Assembly: GCA_017425245.1 (NCBI GenBank)
Contig: JAFOOX010000029.1
Location: 29,751-93,750 of the forward strand
From: Gammaproteobacteria bacterium
Lineage (GTDB): Bacteria > Pseudomonadota > Gammaproteobacteria > Enterobacterales > Neiellaceae
DNA: 64,000 bases
Direction of reading: 5' to 3'
Part shown: in pieces, positions 44,028-53,964 of the stretch
How the letters are laid out: each line of letters begins with the position of its first letter
Position numbering within the stretch: position 1 is the stretch's first letter
The notes under the pieces: model-generated
Databases searched by the model: none
The model's input: the letters and a program-made list of their open reading frames with translations, nothing else
What the model was told of the DNA's origin: nothing
Translations under genes and position numbers: made by a program

Positions 44028-44053
44028 GCGTTTTGAGGGGCAGCCCATATAAT
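44026..44053 (+). promoter_or_regulatory. Probable sigma-70 promoter of hisS
   Basis: TTGCGT (44026-44031), 16 bp and a consensus TATAAT (44048-44053). The T-run of the ispG terminator overlaps the -35. Because the -10 overlaps the first in-frame ATG (44052), translation must begin further downstream. Confidence 0.6.
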
Positions 44054-44087
44054 GCGGGCCTTCCTTGGGCATAGCGTGGGATTAGTG

Positions 44088-45365
44088 GTGGCTCAGCAGA
44101 TTCAGGCGATTCGCGGTATGAACGACTGCCTGCCGGCGGACAGCGGCAAATGGCAGCAGGTTGAAGGGGCGTTGCGCACCATCGCGGCCACCTTCGGCTA
44201 TCAGGAGATCCGTACCCCGATCGTCGAGAACACCGCCCTGTTCAAACGCGCCATCGGCGAAGTGACCGACATCGTCGAAAAAGAGATGTATACCTTCGAC
44301 GATCGCAACGGCGACAGCCTGACCCTGCGCCCGGAAGGGACGGCCAGCACCGTGCGTGCCGGTAACGAGCACGGGCTGCTCTACAACCAGGAGCAGCGGT
44401 TGTGGTACATCGGCCCGATGTTCCGCCACGAGCGCCCGCAAAAAGGCCGCTACCGCCAGTTTCATCAGTTCGGCATCGAAGTGTTCGGTCTGGCCAATGC
44501 CTCGGTCGATGCCGAGGTGATCGCCATGAGCGCCGAGCTGTGGCAGCGTTTCGGCATCAGCGATGCGGTAACTCTTGAGATCAACTCCCTCGGCGACAGT
44601 GCCTCCCGCGCGCGCTACCGCGACGCCTTGGTGGCTTATCTGCGCCAGCATGAGAGCCAGCTGGACGACGACAGCCGGCGCCGGCTGGAGTCCAACCCGC
44701 TGCGCGTGCTCGACTCCAAGAACCCGGAGGTACAGGCGCTGCTGGCCAATGCGCCGCGCCTGTCGGACCATCTTGATGATGAGTCGCGCCACCATTTCGC
44801 TCGCCTCTGTGCCGAATTGGATGCCTTGGGCATCCGCTATCGCCACAACGAGCGGCTGGTACGCGGCCTCGATTATTACAACCGTACGGTGTTCGAGTGG
44901 GTGACTGACGCCCTCGGCGCCCAGGGCACCGTCTGCGCTGGCGGCCGCTACGATGGTCTGGTCGAACAGCTGGGTGGCAAAGCCACACCGGCGGTCGGCT
45001 TTGCCCTCGGGCTTGAACGTCTGGTGCTGCTGCTCGATACCCTCGGCAAGCTGGACCCGGCCACCGCCTGTGCCGATCTCTACCTCTGTGTCGGCGATGA
45101 TCTGCCGCCGGGCAGCGGCCTGCTGCTGGCTCGCGAACTGCGCGTGGCATTGCCCGGGGTGCGCATCAAGCTCGATTGCGGCGGCGGCAAGTTGCAGAAA
45201 CAGTTCAAGCGCGCTGACAAAAGCGGCGCCCGTTTTGCCGTGTTGCTGGGGGCCGATGAACTGGCTGCCGGCGCGGTAACCGTAAAACCGCTGCGTGACG
45301 ACGGCGCGCAGCAGCAGATTGGCCGCGAGGCACTCTCTGCCCATTTAACGACACTGCTGCAGTAA
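44088..45365 (+). CDS. hisS: HisS, histidyl-tRNA synthetase
   Basis: Class II synthetase charging tRNA-His. [15 protein letters not shown] is the usual N-terminus; motif 2 is [19 protein letters not shown], the His-specific [15 protein letters not shown] and [13 protein letters not shown] follow, and motif 3 is [14 protein letters not shown]. The GTG at 44088 (or 44085) gives 425 residues, the family length. Charged tRNA-His from this enzyme is what the hisL attenuator senses. Confidence 0.96.
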   Translation: MAQQIQAIRGMNDCLPADSGKWQQVEGALRTIAATFGYQEIRTPIVENTALFKRAIGEVTDIVEKEMYTFDDRNGDSLTLRPEGTASTVRAGNEHGLLYNQEQRLWYIGPMFRHERPQKGRYRQFHQFGIEVFGLANASVDAEVIAMSAELWQRFGISDAVTLEINSLGDSASRARYRDALVAYLRQHESQLDDDSRRRLESNPLRVLDSKNPEVQALLANAPRLSDHLDDESRHHFARLCAELDALGIRYRHNERLVRGLDYYNRTVFEWVTDALGAQGTVCAGGRYDGLVEQLGGKATPAVGFALGLERLVLLLDTLGKLDPATACADLYLCVGDDLPPGSGLLLARELRVALPGVRIKLDCGGGKLQKQFKRADKSGARFAVLLGADELAAGAVTVKPLRDDGAQQQIGREALSAHLTTLLQ

Positions 45366-45374
45366 GGATTGCGC

Positions 45375-46034
45375 GTGGAAATTTACAGCACCGAAGAACA
45401 ACAGGTTGAAGCGATCAAGCGCTGGCTGCGCGAGAACGGTAACTATGTCATCGCCGGCATCGTGCTCGGGCTGGGCGCCGTCTACGGCACCTCGCTTTAC
45501 CGCGACCATCAGCGGGATGTGCAGGAGCAGGCCTCGGCCGAGTTCGCCACTGTGACCACCGCTATCAGCGCCAAGGGGCTTGAGGCCCGTGGCGAGGTGG
45601 AAGCCTACATCGACAGCCACAAGGGCACGGCCCAGGCGCTGCTGGCGTCGCTGCAACTGGCCAAGGCTGCGGCTGACAAGGGCGACTTTGCCTTGGCCGA
45701 AGCTCAGCTTAAGGCCGTGGTGGCCACCGCGGCCCAGGATGACCCGCTGACCAGCGTGGCCCGCCTGCAACTGGCACGGGTTGAACTGGGTGCCAAGAAG
45801 CATGATGACGCTCTGAACACCCTGACCAGTGCCGCTTTCCCGGCCGCATTCGCGGTGCAGGCGGCTGAGCTGGAAGGTGATATTCAGCGTCTCAAGGGTG
45901 ATCGGGCCGCTGCTCACGCCGCCTACCAGCGCGCGGTCGATGGCGCCGGCGTTCAGGTCGCTCCGGCCCTGCGTGAAAAACTGCTGGATGTGGCCGATGC
46001 CGCAGCGAGCGCCGATGTGGCACCCAAAGCCTGA
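45375..46034 (+). CDS. yfgM: YfgM, inner-membrane TPR protein of the Sec periplasmic network
   Basis: Type II membrane protein that in E. coli binds PpiD at the SecYEG translocon. A cytosolic start (MEIYSTEEQQVEAIKRWLREN) precedes one membrane helix (residues about 24-42), then periplasmic TPR-like repeats. It has 219 residues. The GTG at 45375 is preceded by AAGGA and matches the family start. It lies between hisS and bamB, as in E. coli. Confidence 0.94.
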   Translation: MEIYSTEEQQVEAIKRWLRENGNYVIAGIVLGLGAVYGTSLYRDHQRDVQEQASAEFATVTTAISAKGLEARGEVEAYIDSHKGTAQALLASLQLAKAAADKGDFALAEAQLKAVVATAAQDDPLTSVARLQLARVELGAKKHDDALNTLTSAAFPAAFAVQAAELEGDIQRLKGDRAAAHAAYQRAVDGAGVQVAPALREKLLDVADAAASADVAPKA

Positions 46035-47227
46035 TGGTGAATACGATGCGCCCCAACCGTCTGCTGCCCGTCATGCTGCTGGCCGTGCTGGCAGCCTGCT
46101 CTTCAGATGTCGAAATCTATGTGGCACCGACGCCTGAGATCGACAACGCCTTCGAACCTGAAGAGGTCTGGTCGGAGCGGGTGGGCGATGGGGTCGATGA
46201 CTTCCACACCCGGCTGCGGCCCGCAGTGGCTTACGGCAAGGTGTTTGCCGCCAGCCGTTTTGGCGAGATTGAAGCACTGGACGCTGCCACTGGTGATAGT
46301 CTGTGGCAGGTGAGTGTCTCGCCCCAGGCAGAAGGCTGGATCTGGAACACCAAGCTGGATGCCCAGTTGTCGGGTGGGGTCACTGCTCAGTACGACAAGA
46401 TCTATGTCGGCAGCGAGCGTGGCGAGCTATTTGCCCTGAGTGCCGAAAATGGTGAGCTGCAGTGGCAGGTAAACGTGGGCGCCGAAGTGTTGGCCCCGCC
46501 CAGCGTCGATGATGGCATGGTGGTGGTTAATACTGGGTCTGGCGCCGTAGTGGCACTGGACGCTGAAAGCGGCAGTGTCAAATGGCGTCAGCAGCTGGAA
46601 GTGCCCCAGCTAACCCTGCGTGGAACCAGCTCCGTAGCGCTTCTCGGTGGTGGTGTGATTGTCGGCAAGCCGACCGGTAAGGTGGCGGTGCTGGCGTTGC
46701 AGAGCGGTCAGGAGATCTGGCAGCAGGACGTTGCGCCGCCGCGTACAGGTAGCGAGCTGGATCGACTGGTCGATGTGGATGCGGATCCGCAGATCATGGC
46801 GGACAAGCTCTATGTGGTCTCCTACAACGGTTTCCTGCAGGCGATGGAACTGCGCTCAGGCCGGGTACTGTGGCAGCGTGAGTATTCGTCGTACCGTGGT
46901 TTTGCCATCAGCGGCCATCGGCTGTTTCTGACTGATTATCGCGGTTTTCTCTACGCTATCGATCGTGATGGCGGCAGTGAGCTGTGGAGCAGCAACATTC
47001 TGGAAAATCGCGGCGTGACTGAAGCTGCCGTGCTCGGGCGTAACGCTGTGGTTGGCGATAGCGAAGGCTATCTCTATTTCTTCGACCCGCAGGAGGGCAC
47101 GCTCAAGGCGATGCTCGATATCGGCGCTGATGGCTTTTACAGCAGCCCGGTGGTGGTCGACGACGTGCTCTATATTCAATCGCGAAACGGACTGATAACA
47201 GCCGTGCGATTGCCCCAAGCGGAATAA
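46034..47227 (+). CDS. bamB: BamB, outer-membrane protein assembly lipoprotein
   Basis: Beta-propeller lipoprotein of the BAM complex. The signal peptide ends in lipobox LAAC (Cys near residue 22), followed by repeated blades with PQQ-like motifs (GEIEALDAATGDSLWQV, GELFALSAENGELQWQV, AVVALDAESGSVKWRQ). It has 397 residues. The ATG overlaps the yfgM stop; an ATG four codons later is an alternative. Confidence 0.96.
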   Translation: MVNTMRPNRLLPVMLLAVLAACSSDVEIYVAPTPEIDNAFEPEEVWSERVGDGVDDFHTRLRPAVAYGKVFAASRFGEIEALDAATGDSLWQVSVSPQAEGWIWNTKLDAQLSGGVTAQYDKIYVGSERGELFALSAENGELQWQVNVGAEVLAPPSVDDGMVVVNTGSGAVVALDAESGSVKWRQQLEVPQLTLRGTSSVALLGGGVIVGKPTGKVAVLALQSGQEIWQQDVAPPRTGSELDRLVDVDADPQIMADKLYVVSYNGFLQAMELRSGRVLWQREYSSYRGFAISGHRLFLTDYRGFLYAIDRDGGSELWSSNILENRGVTEAAVLGRNAVVGDSEGYLYFFDPQEGTLKAMLDIGADGFYSSPVVVDDVLYIQSRNGLITAVRLPQAE

Positions 47228-47237
47228 CGACTGCAGC

Positions 47238-47259
47238 AAACCCCGGCGAGCCGGGGTTT
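47238..47259 (+). terminator. Hairpin between bamB and der, likely terminator
   Basis: A perfect 9-bp stem AAACCCCGG/CCGGGGTTT with a CGAG tetraloop; the T-run is only three bases, so partial read-through into der is likely. Confidence 0.6.
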
Positions 47260-47279
47260 ATGCGCTTTGAGGATGATTG

Positions 47280-48851
47280 ATGATCCCCGTGATTGCTCTG
47301 GTTGGCCGGCCCAATGTCGGCAAATCGACCCTGTTCAACCGCCTGACCCGCACGCGTGATGCGCTGGTGGCCGATTACCCCGGGCTGACCCGAGACCGTA
47401 AATACGGCAAGGCCAGCTACGATGGTATGGAATTCATGGCCATCGACACCGGTGGTGTTCATGGCGCCGAAGAGGGCATTGACGCCGCCATGGCGGCCCA
47501 GTCTTACCGCGCCGTGGAAGAAGCTGATGCAGTGTTGTTTCTGGTCGACGCCCGGGTCGGCCTGACCGCTGCCGATCTCTATGTCGCCGATCGCCTGCGC
47601 CAGTCGCGTAAGCAGGTGTTTGTGGTCGCCAACAAGACCGATGGTATCGATGCTGATAGCCACAAGGCTGATTTTTATCAGCTTGGCCTCGGTGAAGTGT
47701 GGGCGATTGCCGCTGCTCATAACCGTGGTATCCGTCAGTTGATCGAGGCGGTGTTGGCGCCGTTCGGCATCCGTCCGCTGGATGACGACGATGAAGACGA
47801 TGATGGCGAATGGCCGCAGCAGGATCAGGTGATGTCCGGTGCCTCAACGGGCGAAGCAGAGGCCGACTGCGATGGTGACGAGGATGAGATTGGTGAGGAT
47901 GGCGAAGGCGAGGATGATGACAACATCATCCCCGAGATTGGCACCAGCGAGGCTGAAGATGGCATCGTACCGGCCGAGACCATCAAGATTGCCCTGATTG
48001 GTCGTCCCAACGTCGGCAAGTCGACCCTGACCAACCGCATGCTGGGTGAAGAACGGGTGGTGGTTTATGACCAGCCCGGCACCACCCGTGACAGCATCTA
48101 CATTCCGCTGGAACGTGACGGTCAGCCCTACATCATCATCGACACCGCCGGTGTGCGTCGCCGTGGCCGGGTCTCAGAAACGGTGGAGAAGTTCTCCATC
48201 GTCAAGACCCTGCAGGCGATCGACGACGCCAACGTGGTGATCCTGCTGGCTGATGCTCATGACGGCCTGAGCGAGCAGGATCTGCATCTGCTTGGCACTG
48301 TGCTGGAAGCGGGACGGGCGCTGGTGATTGCCATCAACAAGTGGGATGGCCTGCATCAGGACCGCAAGCAGGAGATCCGTGACGAGCTGGAGCGCCGCCT
48401 CGGCTTCGTCAATTTTGCCAAGATCCACTTTATCTCGGCGCTGCATGGTTCCGGCGTTGGCCATCTGTTCGAATCGGTGCAGGAAGCCTTCGCGGCTGCC
48501 ACGCGCCGGGTGTCGACCCCACGCCTGACCCGCCTGATGCAGCAGGCAGTCGAAGAGCACAACCCGCCGATGGTGCGCGGTCGCCGTCCCAAGATGCGCT
48601 ATGCCCACGCTGGCGGTTACAACCCGCCGCTGATTGTGATCCATGGCAACCAGGTGGCCCAGCTGCCGGATTCTTATAAACGCTACCTGATGAACTTCTT
48701 CCGCAGTGCGCTGAAGATCGTCGGCACGCCGATCCGCATGGAGTTCCGCGACGGCACCAACCCGTTCGCCGGTAAGCGTAACAAGCTGACCGAGAGCCAG
48801 ATCAAGAAGCGTCAGCGAATGATGCGCTTCCACAAGCGTGGCTCACGCTAG
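47280..48851 (+). CDS. der: Der (EngA), double-domain ribosome-assembly GTPase
   Basis: Essential GTPase in 50S subunit maturation. The first G domain has GRPNVGKST at about residues 9-17 and NKTD near 118; the second has GRPNVGKST near 241-249 and NKWD. The C-terminal KH-like domain ends [15 protein letters not shown]. At 523 residues it is some 30 longer than enteric Der because of an expanded acidic linker (about residues 167-230) between the G domains. The ATG follows GAGGAT. Confidence 0.97.
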   Translation: MIPVIALVGRPNVGKSTLFNRLTRTRDALVADYPGLTRDRKYGKASYDGMEFMAIDTGGVHGAEEGIDAAMAAQSYRAVEEADAVLFLVDARVGLTAADLYVADRLRQSRKQVFVVANKTDGIDADSHKADFYQLGLGEVWAIAAAHNRGIRQLIEAVLAPFGIRPLDDDDEDDDGEWPQQDQVMSGASTGEAEADCDGDEDEIGEDGEGEDDDNIIPEIGTSEAEDGIVPAETIKIALIGRPNVGKSTLTNRMLGEERVVVYDQPGTTRDSIYIPLERDGQPYIIIDTAGVRRRGRVSETVEKFSIVKTLQAIDDANVVILLADAHDGLSEQDLHLLGTVLEAGRALVIAINKWDGLHQDRKQEIRDELERRLGFVNFAKIHFISALHGSGVGHLFESVQEAFAAATRRVSTPRLTRLMQQAVEEHNPPMVRGRRPKMRYAHAGGYNPPLIVIHGNQVAQLPDSYKRYLMNFFRSALKIVGTPIRMEFRDGTNPFAGKRNKLTESQIKKRQRMMRFHKRGSR

Positions 48852-48872
48852 GGCTGGGTCGAACGCCAGTAT

Positions 48873-48899
48873 AAACACCGCCAGCTGGCGGTGTTTTTG
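48873..48899 (+). terminator. Terminator after der
   Basis: Perfect inverted repeat with arms AAACACCGCCAG and CTGGCGGTGTTT followed by TTG. The core is identical to the terminator after rnd at 15045-15072. Confidence 0.85.
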
Positions 48900-48930
48900 T
48901 TGATGGCTGGCGTACGGTTCGTGGCGGCTG

Positions 48931-50157
48931 TTAGCGATGGCTGCGCTGCATGGTTCGCCACTGGCTGATACCGATGGCGATCACCGCCACTGCAGCCAAC
49001 ACTAAGGCCGCAATCAGCAGCAGATTGAGCCAGGGGAAAGGGGTTTCCAGCGCGTGCATCTCAACCGCGCCAAGGGCGACCAGCGGCAGCTGGTATTCGC
49101 CTTTGGGCAGCAGGCTGCTGATACCAGTGGCCGGACTCTGCCACTGCTGGCCATAGGCCAGATAGTAGGGGCCGGGGCCGGTGGGCAGGAACAGGTAAGG
49201 GCGCACCCGCCAGCCCCATTGCCACTCACCGGCGGGCAGCGGGGCGCTATGATGCAGCTCAACCAGCCCTGATGCCGGCAATGACAGCGGGTGGCTGGCC
49301 AGGATTTCAGTAGCCGTGCGATAGATATTCCATTGGCCAAGCTCGTACTTGGGTTCTTCACTGCTCTTGATGCTGATGGTGGCGGCAAACAGACCTGATT
49401 CGCTGTGATAGCGCAGGCTGGTGGCGCGGGTCGCCGGGGTGGTTAGGCGCAGGCTGCGGCCGTTGTCCAGGGGTTCTACCTGGGCGGTGGCCCAGACCTC
49501 CAGCAGAGGCAACTGCGGCCTGATTTTGAGGGTCGCGCTGGTCAGCTCGGGGGCGGCGATCTTGTCGCGCGGCTGATGGCTGAGCAGCAGGTAGCGGCTA
49601 CGCTGGCCGCTCAGCGGCACCTGCTGGCGGGCCTCGGTGAGATTGGCGGCCGTGGGCGGCAAAGTGGCGTAGCCGCGTGAATACCAGTCACTCAGATTGT
49701 TGCTGGCGCTCACTTCCACCTCCAGCAGGCTGTGGGTGCCCTGACCCCAAACCAGTTCCAGCTCCAGCATCTCGCCTTCGGCTTCGGGCGGTACCTCCAG
49801 CAGCCAGCGGGCGACGGGGGGCTGGTTCTCTTCGGGTTGGCCCAGACGTACCACCAGCGCATCACGCTCCACTGCCAGTTGCATCGGCGTGTCGGCGCTG
49901 GCTGGCTGGTGCAGGGGCACCGCCAGCAAGGTCAGTTCGCGGCTGGTGGCGGGCGGCTCGACATACTGACCGGCCAGCGGTTGCCATTGAGCATCCACGA
50001 CCCGGATTTCGCCATTGCCAGCATGGGTCAGGACGTGAGCATCCACCAGTAACTGGTTGAGTTCACCGGGTTTGATCTCGGTCAGCGGCCGCAGATAGAG
50101 GATGCTGGCGCTCGCCAGCAACGGCAGCAGACAAAGGGATAGCAGTATCCAGCGCAT
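48931..50157 (-). CDS. DUF3999 family membrane-anchored protein
   Basis: Function unknown. The protein has an N-terminal signal sequence (residues 1-18, MRWILLSLCLLPLLASA), a long beta-rich extracytoplasmic part, and one C-terminal membrane helix (LLLIAALVLAAVAVIAIGI) followed by a short basic tail, so most of it faces the periplasm. It fits DUF3999, usually paired with a DUF2339 gene as here. The ATG at 50157 has GGAGG at ideal spacing; the ATG at 50178 overlapping the upstream stop lacks one. It has 408 residues. Confidence 0.85.
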   Translation of the reverse strand: MRWILLSLCLLPLLASASILYLRPLTEIKPGELNQLLVDAHVLTHAGNGEIRVVDAQWQPLAGQYVEPPATSRELTLLAVPLHQPASADTPMQLAVERDALVVRLGQPEENQPPVARWLLEVPPEAEGEMLELELVWGQGTHSLLEVEVSASNNLSDWYSRGYATLPPTAANLTEARQQVPLSGQRSRYLLLSHQPRDKIAAPELTSATLKIRPQLPLLEVWATAQVEPLDNGRSLRLTTPATRATSLRYHSESGLFAATISIKSSEEPKYELGQWNIYRTATEILASHPLSLPASGLVELHHSAPLPAGEWQWGWRVRPYLFLPTGPGPYYLAYGQQWQSPATGISSLLPKGEYQLPLVALGAVEMHALETPFPWLNLLLIAALVLAAVAVIAIGISQWRTMQRSHR

Positions 50158-50174
50158 GGTTGTACCTCCGGTAC

Positions 50175-52883
50175 TCATACTTCGTTGCGACGCGGTGGCG
50201 GCGCCAGATAGCCGACCGCCAGGATCAGACCGCCAACACCCATAAAGGAGACGATGCGGGCGATCGAGCCGCTGCCATCGAGGTCAACGATAAACAGTTT
50301 GAGCACGGTCGCTGCCAGCAGCCCAGCCCCCGCCCACCACAGCGGATGGTCAAGGCGGCGATGGCCGCTGACGGTGAGGATCAGGCCGCTCACCGCCCAG
50401 ATCACCGCCATGGCTGTTTGCACCCACTCGCTCTGCCACAGGTAGTGCCAGTGCCAGTAGACCTCGCCGTAATAGTGGGCGGCGGAAAAGATCTCACCGT
50501 GGATGGCGATAAAGAGCACGGCGGCGACCGCACCAATCAGTCGAGGCTTGGCCAGCGGCCAGCGGTGGTGGACGGTGCGCAGCAGCACCAAGGCGCCGCT
50601 GATAAACAGCAGGGTCTTGAGGTTAAGCAGCGGCAGCCAGTCCAGTGGTTCGGCCGCGCCCGGTTCGGCCACCAGCGCCAGCAGCACCCCGGCCAGCACC
50701 AGTAGCGGTAAGCCCAAGGCTTTGGGGCAGAGCTCAGCGGTAGTCATGGGCCAAGGGCGGCCACGCAGCAGTAACAGCAGCAGGGCCACGGCGCTGATCC
50801 AGACGGCGGCGATATGCCACAGGTCGGCATAGGCGTTGAGGGCATCGGCGCAACGCCACAGCAGATCGCTGACCACCAGCATCTGCAGCCATAGCGCGGC
50901 GGTGAACAGCCAGCTGGCAGCCGCCAAGGGCGACGTGCGCAGCCGGTAGAGGGTCAGCCAGCCGATGGCGGCGAGGGGGCTCCAGCCCAGCGCCAGTTCA
51001 CTCAGCTCAAGGCCGCCGCTGCCGAGCAAGCGCATCAGCCCCCACAACAGTGCCAGCCATAGCCAGGCCTGCAGCAGCGGCCAGTGGCGCCACAGCAGGG
51101 CACCACCGCAGAGCAGGGCGGCGGTCAGCGGCCAGCTGAAGATCAGGCTGATCCCCCGTTGATCGGCATCGTTGAGCAGGGCACCAAACAGCCACAGGCT
51201 GCCCCACACCAGCAACAGGGCGGAAGCGCCTTGTAGCAGCTGCTGCCAGCGGCTGCCAAACACCTCGCGTTGGCGCCACAGCAGGGCTCCGGCCAGCAGC
51301 GCTGGCAATGCCAGCATCAACGTGGTGGCGATCGCGCTGTTGGCCAGATACCAGCCGCTCTGCCAATCCAACCCATGGCGGCTGACCAAAATACCGGCGG
51401 CGAGCTGGAGCAGCAAGCCAAAAACTGTGGCCAGCCGCCGTTGCTGGCGCAAGCCGAGCCAGACAAGACCCAACCCCTCCAGTGCCCATGCTGCCGAAGC
51501 GATACTGCCGTCAATCGCCAGTGGGATGGCCAGTGTGGCAAAGAGCACGCCGAGGGCCAGATCGATCTCGCGCAGCAGCAGCATTTGCGGGCTCTGCTCG
51601 CGCCGCCACAGCCAGGCCAGCACCATGTAGCAGCATGCGGCCAGCAATGCCGAGAATGACAGGGCGTAGGGGATGTCGCCCAGCACCTTGGCTTGCCAGA
51701 CGCTGGTCAGAATGGGGGTAATGAACAGCAGGCCGGTATCGAAGGAGGCCTGCTGACGGTGACGCCAAGGGAAGATGTGGCCGATGGCGACGAAGTAAAG
51801 GAAGGCGGCGATGATAAAGGGTTCAACCGTCCACAACTCAGTCGAGTTGTAGTCAAAGTAGCCCCAGGCGCCGCCAATACCGAAGGTCATCACCAGCGCT
51901 AGGCGGTTGAGAAAGGGCCAGGGGCGGAACCAGCAGATCGCCAGCACCGAGGCATTGAGGACGCAGTACCAGCTGAACAGGCCGACGAAATTGTTGTCAC
52001 CACTGCTGGTCAGCAATGGCGCCACAAAACCGCCAAGCAGAGCCAGCACCGCCAGCGACTGACTGCCTTGCAGCAGGGCCAGAGCGGTGCCACCGGCAAC
52101 AATGGCGAGCATCAGTGGCAATGCTGTGCCTTTGTCGAGTAGTTCATACACGCCAGATGCCGCAAACAGCAGCAGATAGAGCAGGGAGATTGCCACTCCC
52201 TCAATGATCTCGGCATAACCTGGACGCCTTGGGTGCAGGCGGAAACCCCAGATCAGGGCGCCGGTGGCACCCAATGCCATGAATGCGAGGCGGGCTTCCA
52301 TCGGCAGATCGCTGTGCTCGGCAGCCAGTTTGACTAAAAAAGCGGTACCGATAAAAAAGATGATGGCGCCGATCTTGGCCATCCAGTTGCCATCAAACAA
52401 CCAGTGCCACCATTCGCCAATTTTGCGGGCCAGCAGCCCTTCAAAGGCGCTGGCGGCTGCGGGCTGTTGCCAAGCGTCGGTTTGGGTCTGGTGCGGGTCA
52501 TTGCTAGGTTGCGGCTCTGAGTGGCCAAGGGCCGGTTCGGCGCCACCTGCTGTCAGGTTGACGGCCATTGTGGCGATTGGCGCTGCGGCACGCTCTATTG
52601 CTTGGGCGTCGACTTCGGCGGCGACCGGACTGGGTTGAACCGAGGTTTCGACTGGCCTGAACAACGGTGCGGGCTCAGTGGCGAGGGTAACGTGGGTGCT
52701 GGTGTCGGCGGCGGCACTTGCCGACGGTTGGCCCTGTTGCCTGCGCTCTATCGCGGCCAGACGTTCATCCAGCTGTAGCAGCAATTGGGTCAGCCGCTGG
52801 TTGCGGTTGCGCGCTTTGACCGCCAGTACCAGGGCAGTGATGGGCACTACGGCCAGCAGGCCAACCACCACCACAATCCACAT
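50175..52883 (-). CDS. DUF2339 large polytopic membrane protein
   Basis: Function unknown. One N-terminal helix (MWIVVVVGLLAVVPITALVLAV) leads into a coiled segment (RLTQLLLQLDERLAAIERRQQ), then a low-complexity linker to about residue 145. More than twenty hydrophobic helices follow, with GEWWHWLFDGNWMAKIGAIIFFIGTAFLVKLA at the first, the conserved region of DUF2339. About 902 residues from the ATG at 52883, which has GGAG before it; starts at 52895 and 52931 are possible. It is upstream of the DUF3999 gene and probably co-transcribed. Confidence 0.87.
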   Translation of the reverse strand: MWIVVVVGLLAVVPITALVLAVKARNRNQRLTQLLLQLDERLAAIERRQQGQPSASAAADTSTHVTLATEPAPLFRPVETSVQPSPVAAEVDAQAIERAAAPIATMAVNLTAGGAEPALGHSEPQPSNDPHQTQTDAWQQPAAASAFEGLLARKIGEWWHWLFDGNWMAKIGAIIFFIGTAFLVKLAAEHSDLPMEARLAFMALGATGALIWGFRLHPRRPGYAEIIEGVAISLLYLLLFAASGVYELLDKGTALPLMLAIVAGGTALALLQGSQSLAVLALLGGFVAPLLTSSGDNNFVGLFSWYCVLNASVLAICWFRPWPFLNRLALVMTFGIGGAWGYFDYNSTELWTVEPFIIAAFLYFVAIGHIFPWRHRQQASFDTGLLFITPILTSVWQAKVLGDIPYALSFSALLAACCYMVLAWLWRREQSPQMLLLREIDLALGVLFATLAIPLAIDGSIASAAWALEGLGLVWLGLRQQRRLATVFGLLLQLAAGILVSRHGLDWQSGWYLANSAIATTLMLALPALLAGALLWRQREVFGSRWQQLLQGASALLLVWGSLWLFGALLNDADQRGISLIFSWPLTAALLCGGALLWRHWPLLQAWLWLALLWGLMRLLGSGGLELSELALGWSPLAAIGWLTLYRLRTSPLAAASWLFTAALWLQMLVVSDLLWRCADALNAYADLWHIAAVWISAVALLLLLLRGRPWPMTTAELCPKALGLPLLVLAGVLLALVAEPGAAEPLDWLPLLNLKTLLFISGALVLLRTVHHRWPLAKPRLIGAVAAVLFIAIHGEIFSAAHYYGEVYWHWHYLWQSEWVQTAMAVIWAVSGLILTVSGHRRLDHPLWWAGAGLLAATVLKLFIVDLDGSGSIARIVSFMGVGGLILAVGYLAPPPRRNEV

Positions 52884-53046
52884 CACGAACTCCATTTCCA
52901 CATCGCCTGGGCACAGCATAAGTGGTCGCACTTTAGCCCGATCAACAGCTTGGCGGAAGGTCCGGGATCACGCCTTGGTGATCACCACTTGCCGATAGTC
53001 GCTGCAGATAGCTATTGTGGCCTATCCCGTTGCTGGAACGAACGCT

Positions 53047-53949
53047 GTGCCTTTTACCCTGAATGACAAACTCGTGGTGGCCATCTCCAGCCGTGCCCTG
53101 TTCGACCTGGAAGAGGAAAACCGGGTGTTTGAAGAGCAGCAGGCGGCCGCTTATCAGGCCCTGCAGTTGGAGCGCATGGAGCAACCGGCAACGCCGGGGG
53201 CTGCGCTGCCGTTGGTGCGCAAGTTGCTGGGGCTCAATGGTGATGGACAGCACCGGGTGGAGGTGGTGATCCTGTCGCGTAATGATCCGGTCAGCGGCTT
53301 GCGCGTGTTTCGCAGCGCCGTCCATGCCGGTCTGGCGCTTGAGCGTGGGGTATTTACCCAGGGGCGCGAGCCCTTTGGTTACCTGCGCCCGCTCGGCGCC
53401 CAACTGTTTCTGTCGGCCAACGGCGATGATGTGCGCGCTGCGCTGGCTGCCGGGGTCGCAGCGGCGCGGGTGATGCCGGCTCGCCAGCCGGGCAGCGATC
53501 GCTATCCGGATGAACTGCGCATTGCTTTTGATGGCGACGCCGTGCTCTTTGCCGATGATGCCGAGCGGGTATTCCAGCGCGATGGCCTGGATGCCTTTCA
53601 TCAGCATGAGCAGCAGCACTTGCTTGAGCCGTTGCCGCCCGGGCCGTTCAAGCCGTTTCTGCAGAGCCTGCATCAGCTGCAACAGCAACCGGGGCCACTG
53701 AAGGTACGGACGGCGCTGGTCACGGCGCGCAGCGCGCCAGCCCACGAGCGGGCGATTCGCACTTTGATGAGCTGGGGTATTGCCATCGATGAGGCGATGT
53801 TTCTGGGGGGGCTGGCGAAAGGGCCGTTCCTCGCCGAGTTTGCCCCCGATTTCTTTTTTGATGACCAACCCGGTCATGTTGCTTCCGCCGCCGAATCCGT
53901 GCCTGCTGGGCTGGTGATGGCCGGCGTGATTCACCAATCCAATCTTTGA
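53047..53949 (+). CDS. Cytosolic 5'-nucleotidase (cN-I-like family)
   Basis: Likely dephosphorylates nucleoside monophosphates. It resembles vertebrate cytosolic 5'-nucleotidase IA along its length: VVAISSRALFDLEEENRVFEEQ, RIAFDGDAVLFADDAERVF, TALVTARSAPAHERAIRTLMSWGI and KGPFLAEFAPDFFFDDQPGHV. The FDGDAVLF and DDQ acidic clusters are HAD-type. The start is taken at GTG 53047 (300 residues); a GTG ten codons earlier is possible and the ribosome site is weak. creD follows by 15 bp. Confidence 0.85.
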   Translation: MPFTLNDKLVVAISSRALFDLEEENRVFEEQQAAAYQALQLERMEQPATPGAALPLVRKLLGLNGDGQHRVEVVILSRNDPVSGLRVFRSAVHAGLALERGVFTQGREPFGYLRPLGAQLFLSANGDDVRAALAAGVAAARVMPARQPGSDRYPDELRIAFDGDAVLFADDAERVFQRDGLDAFHQHEQQHLLEPLPPGPFKPFLQSLHQLQQQPGPLKVRTALVTARSAPAHERAIRTLMSWGIAIDEAMFLGGLAKGPFLAEFAPDFFFDDQPGHVASAAESVPAGLVMAGVIHQSNL

Positions 53950-53964
53950 CGTCACGGAGTGACC

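Noticed and set aside
44052..44087. Upstream ATG at 44052 as hisS start
   Set aside because: It overlaps a consensus TATAAT, and the added residues do not match the family N-terminus.
44082..45344. 420-codon open frame antisense to hisS
   Set aside because: It is a shadow of hisS with composition typical of reverse-frame GC-rich sequence.
53950..53964. Cre/Blr tag (TTCAC repeats) ahead of creD
   Set aside because: One TTCAC occurs near 53930, but no second copy at the required spacing.
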